NCBI GenBank assembly: GCA_031551765.1
Contig: JAVBNC010000011.1
Coordinates: forward strand, 14,715 to 78,714
Origin: JAVBNC01 sp031551765
Lineage (GTDB): Bacteria > Desulfobacterota > Desulfovibrionia > Desulfovibrionales > Desulfovibrionaceae
DNA length: 64,000 nt
Reading direction: 5' to 3'
Positions within the stretch are counted from its first letter, which is position 1; the number at the start of each line of letters is the position of its first letter. A model generated the notes under the pieces. It was not told the DNA's origin. It saw only the letters and a program-made list of their open reading frames with translations, and made no database searches. This document shows positions 1 through 7,989 of the stretch, one piece after another. The position numbers and the translations under genes are program-made.

Positions 1-1189
1 CCACGCTGTGCGAGCCGCTGCCGCCAAAGCCGAACCCTTCCAGGGTGGGAGCTTTTTGCGAGGAGTAGTTGGAGTCCGCGCCGCCGCCAGCGTGTATGGC
101 GCGCAGGGGCAGTTCCAGCTCCGTCTTGTACAGAGAAATGACTTTTTCGGCCAGCGCGTTGGTGGTGGGGTTCTCTTCAAAGGGCGGCCGGCCGCGCACG
201 AAGTTAAGAGTAATTTCCGATTCGGGCAGCAGCTTCTTTTTGACGCGCTCGGTCATGTCTTTTTCAATGCGGTCCCATTCCGACTTTTTGGAAATGCGCA
301 CGTTGGCCTGGGCCCAGGCCGTGCCGGGAATGACGTTGCTCTTGGTCCCGAATTTGCCCAAGGTCCAGTTGACGTCCGTGCCCATGGCCTTGTTGGAGAG
401 ATCGCGCATCTGCAGGATCTGGAAGGCCATTTCGTAGCCCGCGTTCACGCCCTTTTCCGGCGCGCCGCCGGAGTGGGATTCCCGGCCCTTGACGTTCAGG
501 TCGTAGTACGCGGTGCCCCGGGCGCTTATGGTTATGGTGTCACCCTTGGCGCCGCCGCCGTCCATGGAGTAGACCACGTCATGCTTGGCCGCCTGTTCCA
601 TGATCAGATCACGGGAGCCGAAGGAGCCTTTTTCCTCGTCGCAGTTAAGCAGCACGGTAATGACGGCGAAGTTCTTCTCGCCCAGCTTGTTCAGTACGAT
701 GTCCAAAAGCTGGAAAAGGCCCGCGACTTTGCACTGGGCGTCCACAACGCCCGGCCCCGTGGCCACGCCGTCAGTGATCTTGAAGGGCCGCTTGGCGGCC
801 TCGCCCCTGGGCCACACGGTGTCAAAGTGGATCATGTACATGATGCGGGCCTTGCCCGTGCCTTTCCAGGTGGCCACGATATTGTTGGTGCCCTCCCTGG
901 GCTTGGGCGCGGGCACGATCTGCACGTCGCCGTTCAGCTTTTTCAGCCAACCCACCAGCAGTTCCTGCTTTTTGAGCAGTTCCGGGTAGTCGTCCGAGCC
1001 GGAATCCATGTTGACCAGGGTTTCCAGGTCCTTGACGATCAGGGGCTTGGCCGCCTCGCACAGGGCCAGGATTTTTTTGTCCGCTTTGGCCGTGGGAGCG
1101 GCCAGGACCGGCGCCGCGCCGCTTGCGAAAAGAAACGCCGTTGCGAGCAGCGCGACCCAAAAAAACGTGCGGGATTTCCAACGCAGCAT
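1..1189 (-). CDS. Exported M20-family metallopeptidase (carboxypeptidase G2-like), 3' part beyond the window
   Basis: The gene reads leftward off the window edge, so the C-terminus is missing. An ATG at 1189 is preceded by AAGGAG. The N-terminus has a hydrophobic signal segment (residues about 8-30) ending near VLAAPT, so the product is probably periplasmic. M20 metal-site motifs are visible: HFDTVW (His and Asp ligands), GPGVVDAQ (bridging Asp), CDEEKGS (Glu pair) and ESHSGG in the dimerisation lid. The last visible residues include GSGSHSV, which is where the C-terminal His ligand lies. M20 enzymes of this type hydrolyse C-terminal amino acids or acyl-amino acids with two Zn ions; the substrate here is unknown. 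It is a close tandem paralogue of the upstream gene at 1256-2530, 66 nt away, probably co-transcribed. Confidence 0.88.
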   Translation of the reverse strand, partial: MLRWKSRTFFWVALLATAFLFASGAAPVLAAPTAKADKKILALCEAAKPLIVKDLETLVNMDSGSDDYPELLKKQELLVGWLKKLNGDVQIVPAPKPREGTNNIVATWKGTGKARIMYMIHFDTVWPRGEAAKRPFKITDGVATGPGVVDAQCKVAGLFQLLDIVLNKLGEKNFAVITVLLNCDEEKGSFGSRDLIMEQAAKHDVVYSMDGGGAKGDTITISARGTAYYDLNVKGRESHSGGAPEKGVNAGYEMAFQILQMRDLSNKAMGTDVNWTLGKFGTKSNVIPGTAWAQANVRISKKSEWDRIEKDMTERVKKKLLPESEITLNFVRGRPPFEENPTTNALAEKVISLYKTELELPLRAIHAGGGADSNYSSQKAPTLEGFGFGGSGSHSV

Positions 1190-1255
1190 ATTGAAGCTCC
1201 TTGGCAACAAGGTTGCACTCCGGCGGACGGCCCGCCGGGGCGGTTTCTCTCCGTG

Positions 1256-2530
1256 CTACCGCTTGGCCAGCGGCACGAGGGTTCCTTTCATGGTTTCCTG
1301 GGCCACGCGTACCAGCAAATACAGGCGCGGCGCAATGGGGTCCAGCGGGATGTATTCATCCAGGCTGTGAGCACCGGCCCCGGCCAGACCCATACCTTCC
1401 AGGGTAGGAGCCTGGGGGAAAGAATAGCATGCGTCCGTGCCGCCCCCGTTGCGGCGGGGGAACAGCTTTAATTCCAGCTCGTCGGCGGCTAGTTTGACAA
1501 CCTTTTCCGCCAGGGCGCTGGTGGCGGGGTTTTCTTCGAACGGGGGCCTGCCGCGCCGCACCGTGAGGGTGATTTCCGACTCGGGCAGCAGCTTGTTTTG
1601 GATGCGTTCCCGGATGTCCTTTTCAACACGCTCCACTTCAGAATCCTTGCTGATGCGCGCATTGGCCAGAGCCCAGGCCGAACCGGGGATAACGTTGCTT
1701 TTGGTTCCGAACTTTCCCATCACCCAATTCACGGAGGTGCGGGCTTCCTTGTTGCCCAGGTCGCGCAGTTGCAGAATTTGGTAAGCCATTTCATAGCCCG
1801 CGTTGACGCCCTTTTCCGGCGCACCGCCGGAATGGGATTCCCGGCCTTTGACCTGGAGCCTGAAAGAGGCGTTGCCCCGCGCGCTGGTGGTGACATTCCT
1901 GCCCCTGCGGCCGCCCCCTTCCAGGGAGTAGACCACGTCGTGCCGTTCCGCCAGTTCCATGATCAGGTCACGGGAGCCCAGGGAGCCGCTTTCCTCGTCC
2001 GGGTTGTAGAGCAGGGTGAGGGTGTCGAAATTTTTCTCGCCCAGCCTGACCAAGAGTATGTCCAGCATGGTGAAAGCAGCGGCCACGTTGGCCTGGGCGT
2101 CGGAAATGCCGGGCCCCCTGGCGATATCGCCCTCAATGGTAAAGGGACGTTTGGCCGCCTCGCCCACGGGCCATACAGTGTCGAAATGGGCCATGTACAT
2201 GATGCGGGCCTTGCCCGTGCCTTTCCAGGTGGCCACAATATTGTTCAACCCTTCCCGGGGCTTGGGCGCGGGCACTATCCTGACCTCGCCGCCAAGTTTC
2301 CTGAGCTTGTCCGCCAGCAGTTCCTGCTTTTGCAGCAAACCGGGCTGGTTATCCGAGCCGGAATCCATGTTGACCAGGGTTTCCAGGTCCTTGAGCAGGC
2401 GGGGCTTGGCCTCTTCGCACAGGGCCATGACCTTTTTGTCCGGCGCGGCAACAGCGGCAGCCGGGGCCGTGAGCGCAATAAACGGGACGGCGCAGCAGGC
2501 CGTCAGCACAAGCATCAGATAACGCAGCAT
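1256..2530 (-). CDS. Exported M20-family metallopeptidase (carboxypeptidase G2-like)
   Basis: 424 residues with an N-terminal signal peptide (hydrophobic about 5-28, then AVAAP). The M20 di-metal site is complete: His115 and Asp117 in HFDTVW, Asp144 in GPGISDAQ, the Glu179-Glu180 pair in PDEESGS, Glu204, and His388 in GAHSLDEY. Family members remove C-terminal residues (for example glutamate) or deacylate amino acids; substrate specificity cannot be read from sequence. The next gene downstream (1-1189) is a tandem duplicate, with GTGKARIMYM and SHSGGAPEKG shared exactly. A hairpin lies only about 30 nt upstream of the start, so expression may rely on readthrough or a promoter overlapping the hairpin. 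Confidence 0.9.
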   Translation of the reverse strand: MLRYLMLVLTACCAVPFIALTAPAAAVAAPDKKVMALCEEAKPRLLKDLETLVNMDSGSDNQPGLLQKQELLADKLRKLGGEVRIVPAPKPREGLNNIVATWKGTGKARIMYMAHFDTVWPVGEAAKRPFTIEGDIARGPGISDAQANVAAAFTMLDILLVRLGEKNFDTLTLLYNPDEESGSLGSRDLIMELAERHDVVYSLEGGGRRGRNVTTSARGNASFRLQVKGRESHSGGAPEKGVNAGYEMAYQILQLRDLGNKEARTSVNWVMGKFGTKSNVIPGSAWALANARISKDSEVERVEKDIRERIQNKLLPESEITLTVRRGRPPFEENPATSALAEKVVKLAADELELKLFPRRNGGGTDACYSFPQAPTLEGMGLAGAGAHSLDEYIPLDPIAPRLYLLVRVAQETMKGTLVPLAKR

Positions 2531-2560
2531 GGCAAATCCTCACGGGCGGCGGGGCGGTTA

Positions 2561-2601
2561 CGCAAAAGCCCCCAGAAACGATCTTCCAGGGGCTTTTTGC
2601 G
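2561..2601 (-). terminator. Hairpin terminator between the S1-domain gene and the M20 pair
   Basis: A nearly symmetrical hairpin (arms close to CGCAAAAAGCCCC and GGGGGCTTTTGCG, loop about 14 nt) lies 19 nt beyond the S1-gene stop on the minus strand. Its 3' arm supplies a short T run. It ends about 30 nt before the M20 start at 2530, leaving almost no room for a separate promoter. Confidence 0.6.
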
Positions 2602-2619
2602 TGCGTACTCGGCAGTGGC

Positions 2620-4191
2620 CTATTTCTTTTTCTGTAGCGCGGCCTGCATGGCCGAACCCAGCGTGCCGCCGAAAGAAGCAGGAGTGGCTTTTGGCGCGTG
2701 CTTTTTCCAGTCACGCTCTTCCGCGGAAGAAGGACCGGCGCTTTCCGCCGCGCCCGGAACCCCCAGGGTGACCTTGCGGCTCTTGGGGTCCACAGCCCGG
2801 ACCACCACCTGCACGCTGTCGCCGCTCTGAACTTTATCCAATCCCTTTTTGTCCTTGGCGGCCGAAAGGGAGGAAGCGGGCAGAAGGCCGGTCACGCCGG
2901 GGAACAGGGCCACGAACAGCCCGAAGCTGCTGCGGTTTTCCACGGTGCCGGAAAGCTCGTTGCCCACCACCAGAGACTCGGCCACATCCTGCCAGGGGTC
3001 TCCGGCGGCCTCGCGCAGGCTGAGGGACAGGCGCTTCTTGTCCAGGTCCACACCCTTGATCCTGACGGAGACGGTCTCGCCCACGCTGACCACGTCGTCG
3101 GGCTTACGCACCTGGCGGTCGTAGGAAAGTTCGGAAATATGGATGAGGCCCTCAATGCCGGGCAGCACTTCCACAAAGGAGCCGAAAGCGGCGTTGCGCA
3201 CCACCTTGCCGCTGACGACCTCGCCTTCTGTCAGGCGGCCGTTAATGTCTTTCCAGGGGTCTTCCGTCACCTGGCGGGCGGAGAGGGAGATGCGCACGCC
3301 TTTGTCGCCCGTGGCAATGGTCAGAATTTTCACCCTCAGGCGGTCGCCGGGGCTGACTGCCTCATCCGGCTGGCCCACGCGGGACCAGGAAAGCTCGGAA
3401 ACGTGAATCAGCCCTTCCACGCCGGGGGCCAGTTCCACAAAGGCCCCAAAGGGCGCCAGGCGGGAAACGGAGCCTTCCAGCACGCTGCCTTCGGACACGG
3501 TGCCCAGAAAGGCCTCGCGGCTTTCCGCCTGCTCGCGCTCAAGAAGGATGCGGCGGGAAACCACAATGTTGTGCCCGCTTTTTTCCAGCTTGGTAATGAT
3601 AAAGGGCAGGCTCTGCCCAATGAAGGATTCCGGGTTGTCCGCGGGGCGCAGGTCTATCTGGCCCAGGGGGCAGAAGGCGCGGCGCTTCATGACTTCCACG
3701 GCGAAACCGCCCTTGACCAGGGCCTTGACTTTGCCCTCCACGGGCAGGGAAGCATTGCGGGCTTCTTCCAGCGCCACCAGGCCGCCGGCGCCGCTCATCA
3801 TTTTGGAAAGGCGCACTTCCTGCGTGGTAGCCGTGATCACGTACAGGTCAAGCTGGTCGCCCACCGCACAGGGCAGTTCGCCGTTTTCCTCAAGCTCGGA
3901 CCGTTCCACAATGCCGTCAACCTTGCTGCCCGTGCTCACGAAAACAGTGTCGTTAGTAATGGCGACAATGGTGGCCTTAACGCGCTGGCCAGGGGAAAGG
4001 TGGGAACCCGGCGTTTCCTCCTGCGCGGCAAACAGTTCCGCGAAACTTTCCGTTTCCTGCGGGGCAGGGGAGGGGGTGGCGGCTGTTTCCGTGGCGGAAG
4101 GCACGGGTTCCACCGCCGGGGAAAGCGCGGATTCTTCAGCCGTGGGGCCGGTTTCCGGCGTTTCCGGGGTGTTGGGGTGAGCCTCGGTCAT
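2620..4191 (-). CDS. S1-domain RNA-binding protein (ribosomal protein S1-like)
   Basis: 523 residues. An acidic Pro/Thr/Glu-rich N-terminal segment (about 1-60) is followed by five S1 OB-fold repeats at about 65-135, 148-220, 235-305, 322-392 and 407-475. The best conserved are repeats 3 and 4 (GAFVELAPGVEGLIHVSEL and a near copy). The tail ends in QKKK. Classical S1 has six repeats and about 560 residues, so this is either a shortened S1 or a paralogue that binds mRNA or ribosomes. I leave the symbol blank because the genome may carry a separate rpsA. The ATG has AAGGAG 11 nt upstream. It is transcribed alone, with a hairpin after its stop. Confidence 0.85.
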   Translation of the reverse strand: MTEAHPNTPETPETGPTAEESALSPAVEPVPSATETAATPSPAPQETESFAELFAAQEETPGSHLSPGQRVKATIVAITNDTVFVSTGSKVDGIVERSELEENGELPCAVGDQLDLYVITATTQEVRLSKMMSGAGGLVALEEARNASLPVEGKVKALVKGGFAVEVMKRRAFCPLGQIDLRPADNPESFIGQSLPFIITKLEKSGHNIVVSRRILLEREQAESREAFLGTVSEGSVLEGSVSRLAPFGAFVELAPGVEGLIHVSELSWSRVGQPDEAVSPGDRLRVKILTIATGDKGVRISLSARQVTEDPWKDINGRLTEGEVVSGKVVRNAAFGSFVEVLPGIEGLIHISELSYDRQVRKPDDVVSVGETVSVRIKGVDLDKKRLSLSLREAAGDPWQDVAESLVVGNELSGTVENRSSFGLFVALFPGVTGLLPASSLSAAKDKKGLDKVQSGDSVQVVVRAVDPKSRKVTLGVPGAAESAGPSSAEERDWKKHAPKATPASFGGTLGSAMQAALQKKK

Positions 4192-4204
4192 AGGGGTATG
4201 CTCC

Positions 4205-4231
4205 TTAAAAAAGAAAACGTGTAAACACGTT
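4205..4231 (-). terminator. Possible weak terminator after the M48 peptidase gene
   Basis: On the minus strand a short palindrome (AACGTG-TTTA-CACGTT) is followed by TTCTTTTTT. The stem is only 6 bp, and the run overlaps the Shine-Dalgarno region of the S1 gene, so it may instead be a leader hairpin of that gene. Confidence 0.35.
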
Positions 4232-4298
4232 GCGGTGTCTTCATATCAGCGAGAGCGGGCGGAGGCAAGCAAAGACATGGTGTCAACCTTATGAATCC

Positions 4299-5729
4299 CT
4301 ACAACCTGTTCATGCTTTTCCAGAATTCCATCCGCTCTTTGCGGACGTTTTCATAGCGTTTCAGGGTGTCCTTTTCCGCAGGGGTTTTAACCAAGGCCTT
4401 GGCTTGCTCATAATTTTTTTCGGCGCGCTTACGGTCGTTCAGGTACATGGCGGCATAGCCCATGTGCAGATAAGCGAGGAAATACTGCTTATCTTTGCCC
4501 AGCGAGCGGGCATAAAATTCGTGCACTTCGGCATCTTCAGGCAGCCGGACCAGAATTTCCCGGTAATACTCCTGCGCGGCCCTGCGGTTCCCGTTGTCAT
4601 CCAGCAGGCGGGCGTAAAAAAACAGCGCCATGTAGTCCTTGGAATTCATGCTCACGGCTTTGGGCAAAAGCTCGGCGGCCTTTTGGGCGTTGCCCCTGAG
4701 GTAGTGGAACATGCCCGCTTCCCGCACGATCAGCTCTTCTTTGGGGTTGCAGGCCAAGGCCGCGTTAAAGGCGCTTTCCGCCTCTTTGACCCTGTTGCGG
4801 CGGCTGTGGATGATGCCTTCGCCCATAAGGGCCAGGCATTTTTGCGGGCCTTTCTTCTGCTCGGCAAAGACGGCCATGGCCGGTTCCTCATCCGCGTAAC
4901 GCGCCCGTATCAAGGCCTGGACGCGCAGAAAGTCCCCGTCCTGGTCCTTGCGGTTGCGCACGGAAGCGGGAAGCCTCTCAATACGGGCGGTCAGCGTGGC
5001 GATACGCTCATTGATGGCGGGGTGGGTGGACAGGTAGGTGGGGATGTCCAACCCCAGCAGCCATTGCTGGCGGCTGATTTTTTTGAACGCGCCCACCATG
5101 CCTTCCGGCGGGTAGCCCGCCCCGACCAGGTAGCTCATACCCACCTGGTCGGCATCGGTTTCATCCGCGCGGCTGTAGCTGAGCATGGCGGCCTGCCCGG
5201 CGGCCAGCGCGCCGGTAATGGCGGCCGGGCCGCCCTGGCCGCCCAGAAAGGCCCCGGCCACGGCGGCCGCCAGCGAAAGCAGAGTGATTTTCTGCATTTT
5301 TTCAATGCGGGCGGCAATATGGCGCTGGGTATAGTGCGCCATTTCGTGGCCTACCACCCCGGCCAGCTCGGATTCATGGTCCATGGCCAGAATAAGGCCG
5401 GTGAAAATGAACAGATTTCCGCCCGGGGCGGCAAAGGCGTTGATGGCGTTGTGCCGGATGACGGACACGGTGAGCGGAAAAGGCTGCGGCGGCATGGTGG
5501 TTTTCATGCGGTCCACCACTTTTTCCACGTAGCGCACCACTTCCGGGTCATCCACCACCGGAAACATGTTGCGCACGGACATCTGGATTTTTTTGCCCAG
5601 CTCCGCCTCGTCTTTAATGGTGAACTCCCCCCAGGCCAAGGCCTGCGAGGGCAGGCACAGCGTGAACGCAAGCACGCCCGCCATCAGGGCGGCGCAAAAA
5701 CGGCGGCAGCTTCTTATGCGATATCCCAT
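4299..5729 (-). CDS. M48-family metallopeptidase with TPR repeats (BepA-like)
   Basis: 476 residues with a signal peptide (about 1-32, cut near ALAW). The zinc motif HEMAH is at 128-132, and a distal glutamate falls in the segment SRADETDADQVG. The C-terminal half (about 300-470) is made of TPR-type helical pairs. This layout matches BepA/YfgC, a periplasmic protease-chaperone that monitors outer-membrane protein and LPS-assembly machinery, so that role is inferred. The start overlaps the end of cysS by 16 nt, so translation is probably coupled to cysS. Confidence 0.9.
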   Translation of the reverse strand: MGYRIRSCRRFCAALMAGVLAFTLCLPSQALAWGEFTIKDEAELGKKIQMSVRNMFPVVDDPEVVRYVEKVVDRMKTTMPPQPFPLTVSVIRHNAINAFAAPGGNLFIFTGLILAMDHESELAGVVGHEMAHYTQRHIAARIEKMQKITLLSLAAAVAGAFLGGQGGPAAITGALAAGQAAMLSYSRADETDADQVGMSYLVGAGYPPEGMVGAFKKISRQQWLLGLDIPTYLSTHPAINERIATLTARIERLPASVRNRKDQDGDFLRVQALIRARYADEEPAMAVFAEQKKGPQKCLALMGEGIIHSRRNRVKEAESAFNAALACNPKEELIVREAGMFHYLRGNAQKAAELLPKAVSMNSKDYMALFFYARLLDDNGNRRAAQEYYREILVRLPEDAEVHEFYARSLGKDKQYFLAYLHMGYAAMYLNDRKRAEKNYEQAKALVKTPAEKDTLKRYENVRKERMEFWKSMNRL

Positions 5730-7171
5730 ACAGCCCCCTGAGGGGTATCTTGGACGGCAACGCCAAGAGCGGCAAGTTCATTTCGGATAGCGTCGGACTG
5801 CGCGAAATCTTTGGCCTGCCGCGCGGCAAGACGCTTTTGCATCAGGTTTTCAACCAGGCTCAGGTCTAGTTTTTTGCGGGTGGCCCGGCAGGAACGCAGG
5901 TCAGCGAGGAAGCGGGCCGGTTCCAGGCCGAACAGCCCGAAGATGGCGCCCCAGCGGGCCATGGATGCGAGAAAGGACGTAAACAGCGCCTTGGCCGCTT
6001 CGCCTTTGCGGGCGTTCTTCTCTTCACTCAGGCGGTTGACGAGCCGCACCATGCCGTTGATATGCCCGACGGCCGCCGCCGTGTTGAGGTCGTCGTCCAT
6101 GGCTTCGCCGCAGGCCTTGTCCAGGGCGGCGAATTCTTCCGCCATGCCTTGCGGCAGAGGGGAATTGCTCCATTTTTCCCGCGCCAGTTCGCTGGTGGCA
6201 AAAGCCATGGTTTCGTAAATGCGGCGCACGTTCTTTTCCGCCTCGTCCATGGCCTCAAAGGTAAAATCAATAGGGCTTCTGTACTGGCGGGTGATCAGGA
6301 AAAAGCGCAGCACTTCCGGCAGGTAGGAGACCAAAATGTCCCGGATGGTGCGGAAGTTGCCGAGGGATTTGGACATCTTTTCCGAATCCACCTGCACGAA
6401 GCCGTTGTGCACCCAGAAACGGCAGAAGGGCGCGTCCAGAGCCGCCTCGGTCTGGGCGATTTCGTTCTCGTGGTGGGGGAAAATCAGGTCCTGGCCGCCG
6501 CCGTGGATATCCAGCGGCAGGGGCGCGTATTTCCCGCTCATGGCCGAGCATTCGATGTGCCAGCCGGGCCGTCCTTTACCCCAGGGGCTGTCCCAGGCGG
6601 GCTCGCCGGGTTTCGCGGCCTTCCACAGCGCGAAATCCAGGGGGTCTTCCTTTTCCTCGCCCGGAGCGACGCGCGCGCCGGAACGCAAATCGTCCACGCT
6701 ACGGCCGGAAAGCTTGCCGTATTCCGGAAAGGAGCGCACCCGGAAATACACGTCCCCGGAAGGTGTGGCATAGGCCTTGCCCTTTTCAATCAGCCGCTCG
6801 GTCAGCGCCACCATTTCCGGGATGTGCTCCGTGGCCTTGGGTTCCGCGTCCGCGCGGGTCACGCCCAGGATGTCCATATCCTCATAAAAGGCGGCAATGT
6901 ACTTTTCCGCCACTTCCTCGCTGGAAAGCCCTTCCTGCGCGGCGCGGTTGATAATTTTGTCGTCCACGTCCGTGAAATTGCGGATGAAGGTGACGTCCAG
7001 CCCCTTGGAGCGCAGGTAGCGCACCAGCACGTCAAACACCACGGCGGACCGGGCGTGGCCTATGTGGCAGAGGTCGTACGCGGTGATGCCGCAGGAATAC
7101 AAGCTGACCTTGCCGGGGTGCACGGGAACGAATTCTTCTTTCTTGCGGGTCAGCGAATTGTAGAGTTGCAT
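5714..7171 (-). CDS. cysS: Cysteinyl-tRNA synthetase
   Basis: 485 residues, normal for class I CysRS, which charges tRNA-Cys in the cytoplasm. Zinc ligand Cys27 and the HIGH motif at 36-39 (CHIGHA) are present, as are the GGGQDLIFPHHENE zinc/adenylate region and the KMSKS loop (SEKMSKSLGN). The C-terminal helical DALR-type domain and anticodon-binding tail are complete. The ATG at 7171 is preceded by AAGGAG. The gene is read with the downstream M48 peptidase, whose start overlaps its 3' end. Its long leader contains the hairpin repeat at 7203-7291. Confidence 0.97.
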   Translation of the reverse strand: MQLYNSLTRKKEEFVPVHPGKVSLYSCGITAYDLCHIGHARSAVVFDVLVRYLRSKGLDVTFIRNFTDVDDKIINRAAQEGLSSEEVAEKYIAAFYEDMDILGVTRADAEPKATEHIPEMVALTERLIEKGKAYATPSGDVYFRVRSFPEYGKLSGRSVDDLRSGARVAPGEEKEDPLDFALWKAAKPGEPAWDSPWGKGRPGWHIECSAMSGKYAPLPLDIHGGGQDLIFPHHENEIAQTEAALDAPFCRFWVHNGFVQVDSEKMSKSLGNFRTIRDILVSYLPEVLRFFLITRQYRSPIDFTFEAMDEAEKNVRRIYETMAFATSELAREKWSNSPLPQGMAEEFAALDKACGEAMDDDLNTAAAVGHINGMVRLVNRLSEEKNARKGEAAKALFTSFLASMARWGAIFGLFGLEPARFLADLRSCRATRKKLDLSLVENLMQKRLAARQAKDFAQSDAIRNELAALGVAVQDTPQGAVWDIA

Positions 7172-7202
7172 GTAAGCTCCTTAAGAAATGCCTCCGGCGG
7201 CC

Positions 7203-7291
7203 GGGGGAAGAGGGAAACCTTCCTTGGAAGAAAGGTTTCCCTCTTCCCCGGACCCCCAACTCCCTTCCAAAGAACTTTGACGGGGGGGAGG
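7203..7291. repeat. Hairpin-plus-C-tract repeat, copy 1
   Basis: A perfect 18-bp inverted repeat (7204-7221 with 7232-7249, arms GGGGAAGAGGGAAACCTT) is followed by a C-rich stretch, an AAAGAACTTTGA core and a run of G. The same order of parts, with different bases in the stem, recurs at 16921-17001. This suggests a dispersed element whose structure, not sequence, is kept. Here it sits in the 5' leader of cysS. Confidence 0.7.
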
Positions 7292-7348
7292 AGTCGTCTT
7301 GGTGGTGACGATACCATAAAAAGTAGGATCGCCTTTTTATTTTTCAAG

Positions 7349-7382
7349 CCGGCACCCGCTGCCATGCGAGTGCCGGTTTTTT
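7349..7382 (+). terminator. Orphan intrinsic terminator reading rightward
   Basis: The stem CCGGCAC / GTGCCGG (7349-7355 with 7370-7376) is followed by six T. No plus-strand gene precedes it: cysS is transcribed away from it. It may end a short unannotated RNA or block antisense transcription into rpiB. Confidence 0.55.
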
Positions 7383-7417
7383 ATCCACCCTGAAAGTGAT
7401 TCAAGGGCTTAATCTCA

Positions 7418-7546
7418 CCTTATACCCCCGGAGGGGGCCGAAGCGTAGCGCAGGCCAGGCCCGGCAGGGCCTATGGAACGCAGGGGCCGGGCGCGATCCG
7501 GCTTTGCCGGTCGCGCATTTTACCGGCCCCGGAGCGGAAGAAAGAC
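7418..7546 (+). repeat. 125-bp dispersed structured repeat, copy A
   Basis: It aligns along nearly its full length with 57253-57374, with an identical 37-base block (7482-7518 here). The core is a nested inverted repeat: outer arms GGGGCCGG / CCGGCCCC enclose an inner hairpin GCGCGA(T)CCGGC-TTT-GCCGGTCGCGC. A non-coding structured element, REP-like or RNA-like. It is followed by GGCTTCGACAAC (7547-7558), which runs into the rpiB stop codon. Confidence 0.8.
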
Positions 7547-7557
7547 GGCTTCGACAA

Positions 7558-7989
7558 CTAATTTTCTTCGATCTTCCCCACCCGGCGGGCGTGGCGGCCG
7601 CCGGCAAACTCGGTGCCCAGGAACAGGCGGGCCAACTCAATGGCCAGACCGGGCGCGGTGATGCGCTCGCCCAGACAGAGGACGTTGGCGTTGTTGTGTT
7701 CCCTGGCCGCGCGGGCGTGGAATTCGTGGGTGCAGATGGCGGCGCGTATGCCCTGGTGGCGGTTGGCGGCCATGGACATGCCTATGCCGGTGCCGCAGAT
7801 GAGTATGCCCAGGCCGTCGGATTCCAACACCTTGCGGCAGAGCGCATGGGCGTAGTCCGGGTAGTCGCAGCTTGCGGCGCTGTCCGTGCCCAGGTCTTCC
7901 AGGGCCTGGCCGTCTTCGCGCAGGGCTTTTACCAGCTGTTCTTTCAGGGCGTACCCGGCGTGGTCCGAGGCGATGTAGAGAGTGCTCAT
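7558..7989 (-). CDS. rpiB: Ribose-5-phosphate isomerase B
   Basis: 143 residues, typical for RpiB, which interconverts ribose-5-phosphate and ribulose-5-phosphate in the pentose-phosphate pathway. Visible active-site elements are Asp9-His10 (ASDHAG), catalytic Cys65 in LICGTGIGMSMAANR, and the AAICTHE segment. The ATG overlaps the stop of the upstream lipoprotein gene as ATGA, so translation is coupled. Its TAG lies inside the last bases of the GGCTTCGACAAC motif that follows repeat copy A. Confidence 0.96.
   Translation of the reverse strand: MSTLYIASDHAGYALKEQLVKALREDGQALEDLGTDSAASCDYPDYAHALCRKVLESDGLGILICGTGIGMSMAANRHQGIRAAICTHEFHARAAREHNNANVLCLGERITAPGLAIELARLFLGTEFAGGRHARRVGKIEEN

Larger units (their letters stand above)
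7172..7557. other. 386-bp gene-free region between cysS and rpiB
   Basis: No convincing coding sequence. From left to right it holds the cysS leader, an 18-bp perfect hairpin repeat (7203-7291), a plus-strand intrinsic terminator with no gene in front of it (7349-7382), and a dispersed 125-bp structured repeat (7418-7546) whose edge abuts the rpiB stop codon. Confidence 0.8.

Noticed and set aside
2698..4224. 508-residue plus-strand open frame over the S1-domain gene
   Set aside because: Antisense shadow; the minus-strand product has five S1 domains and a good ribosome site.
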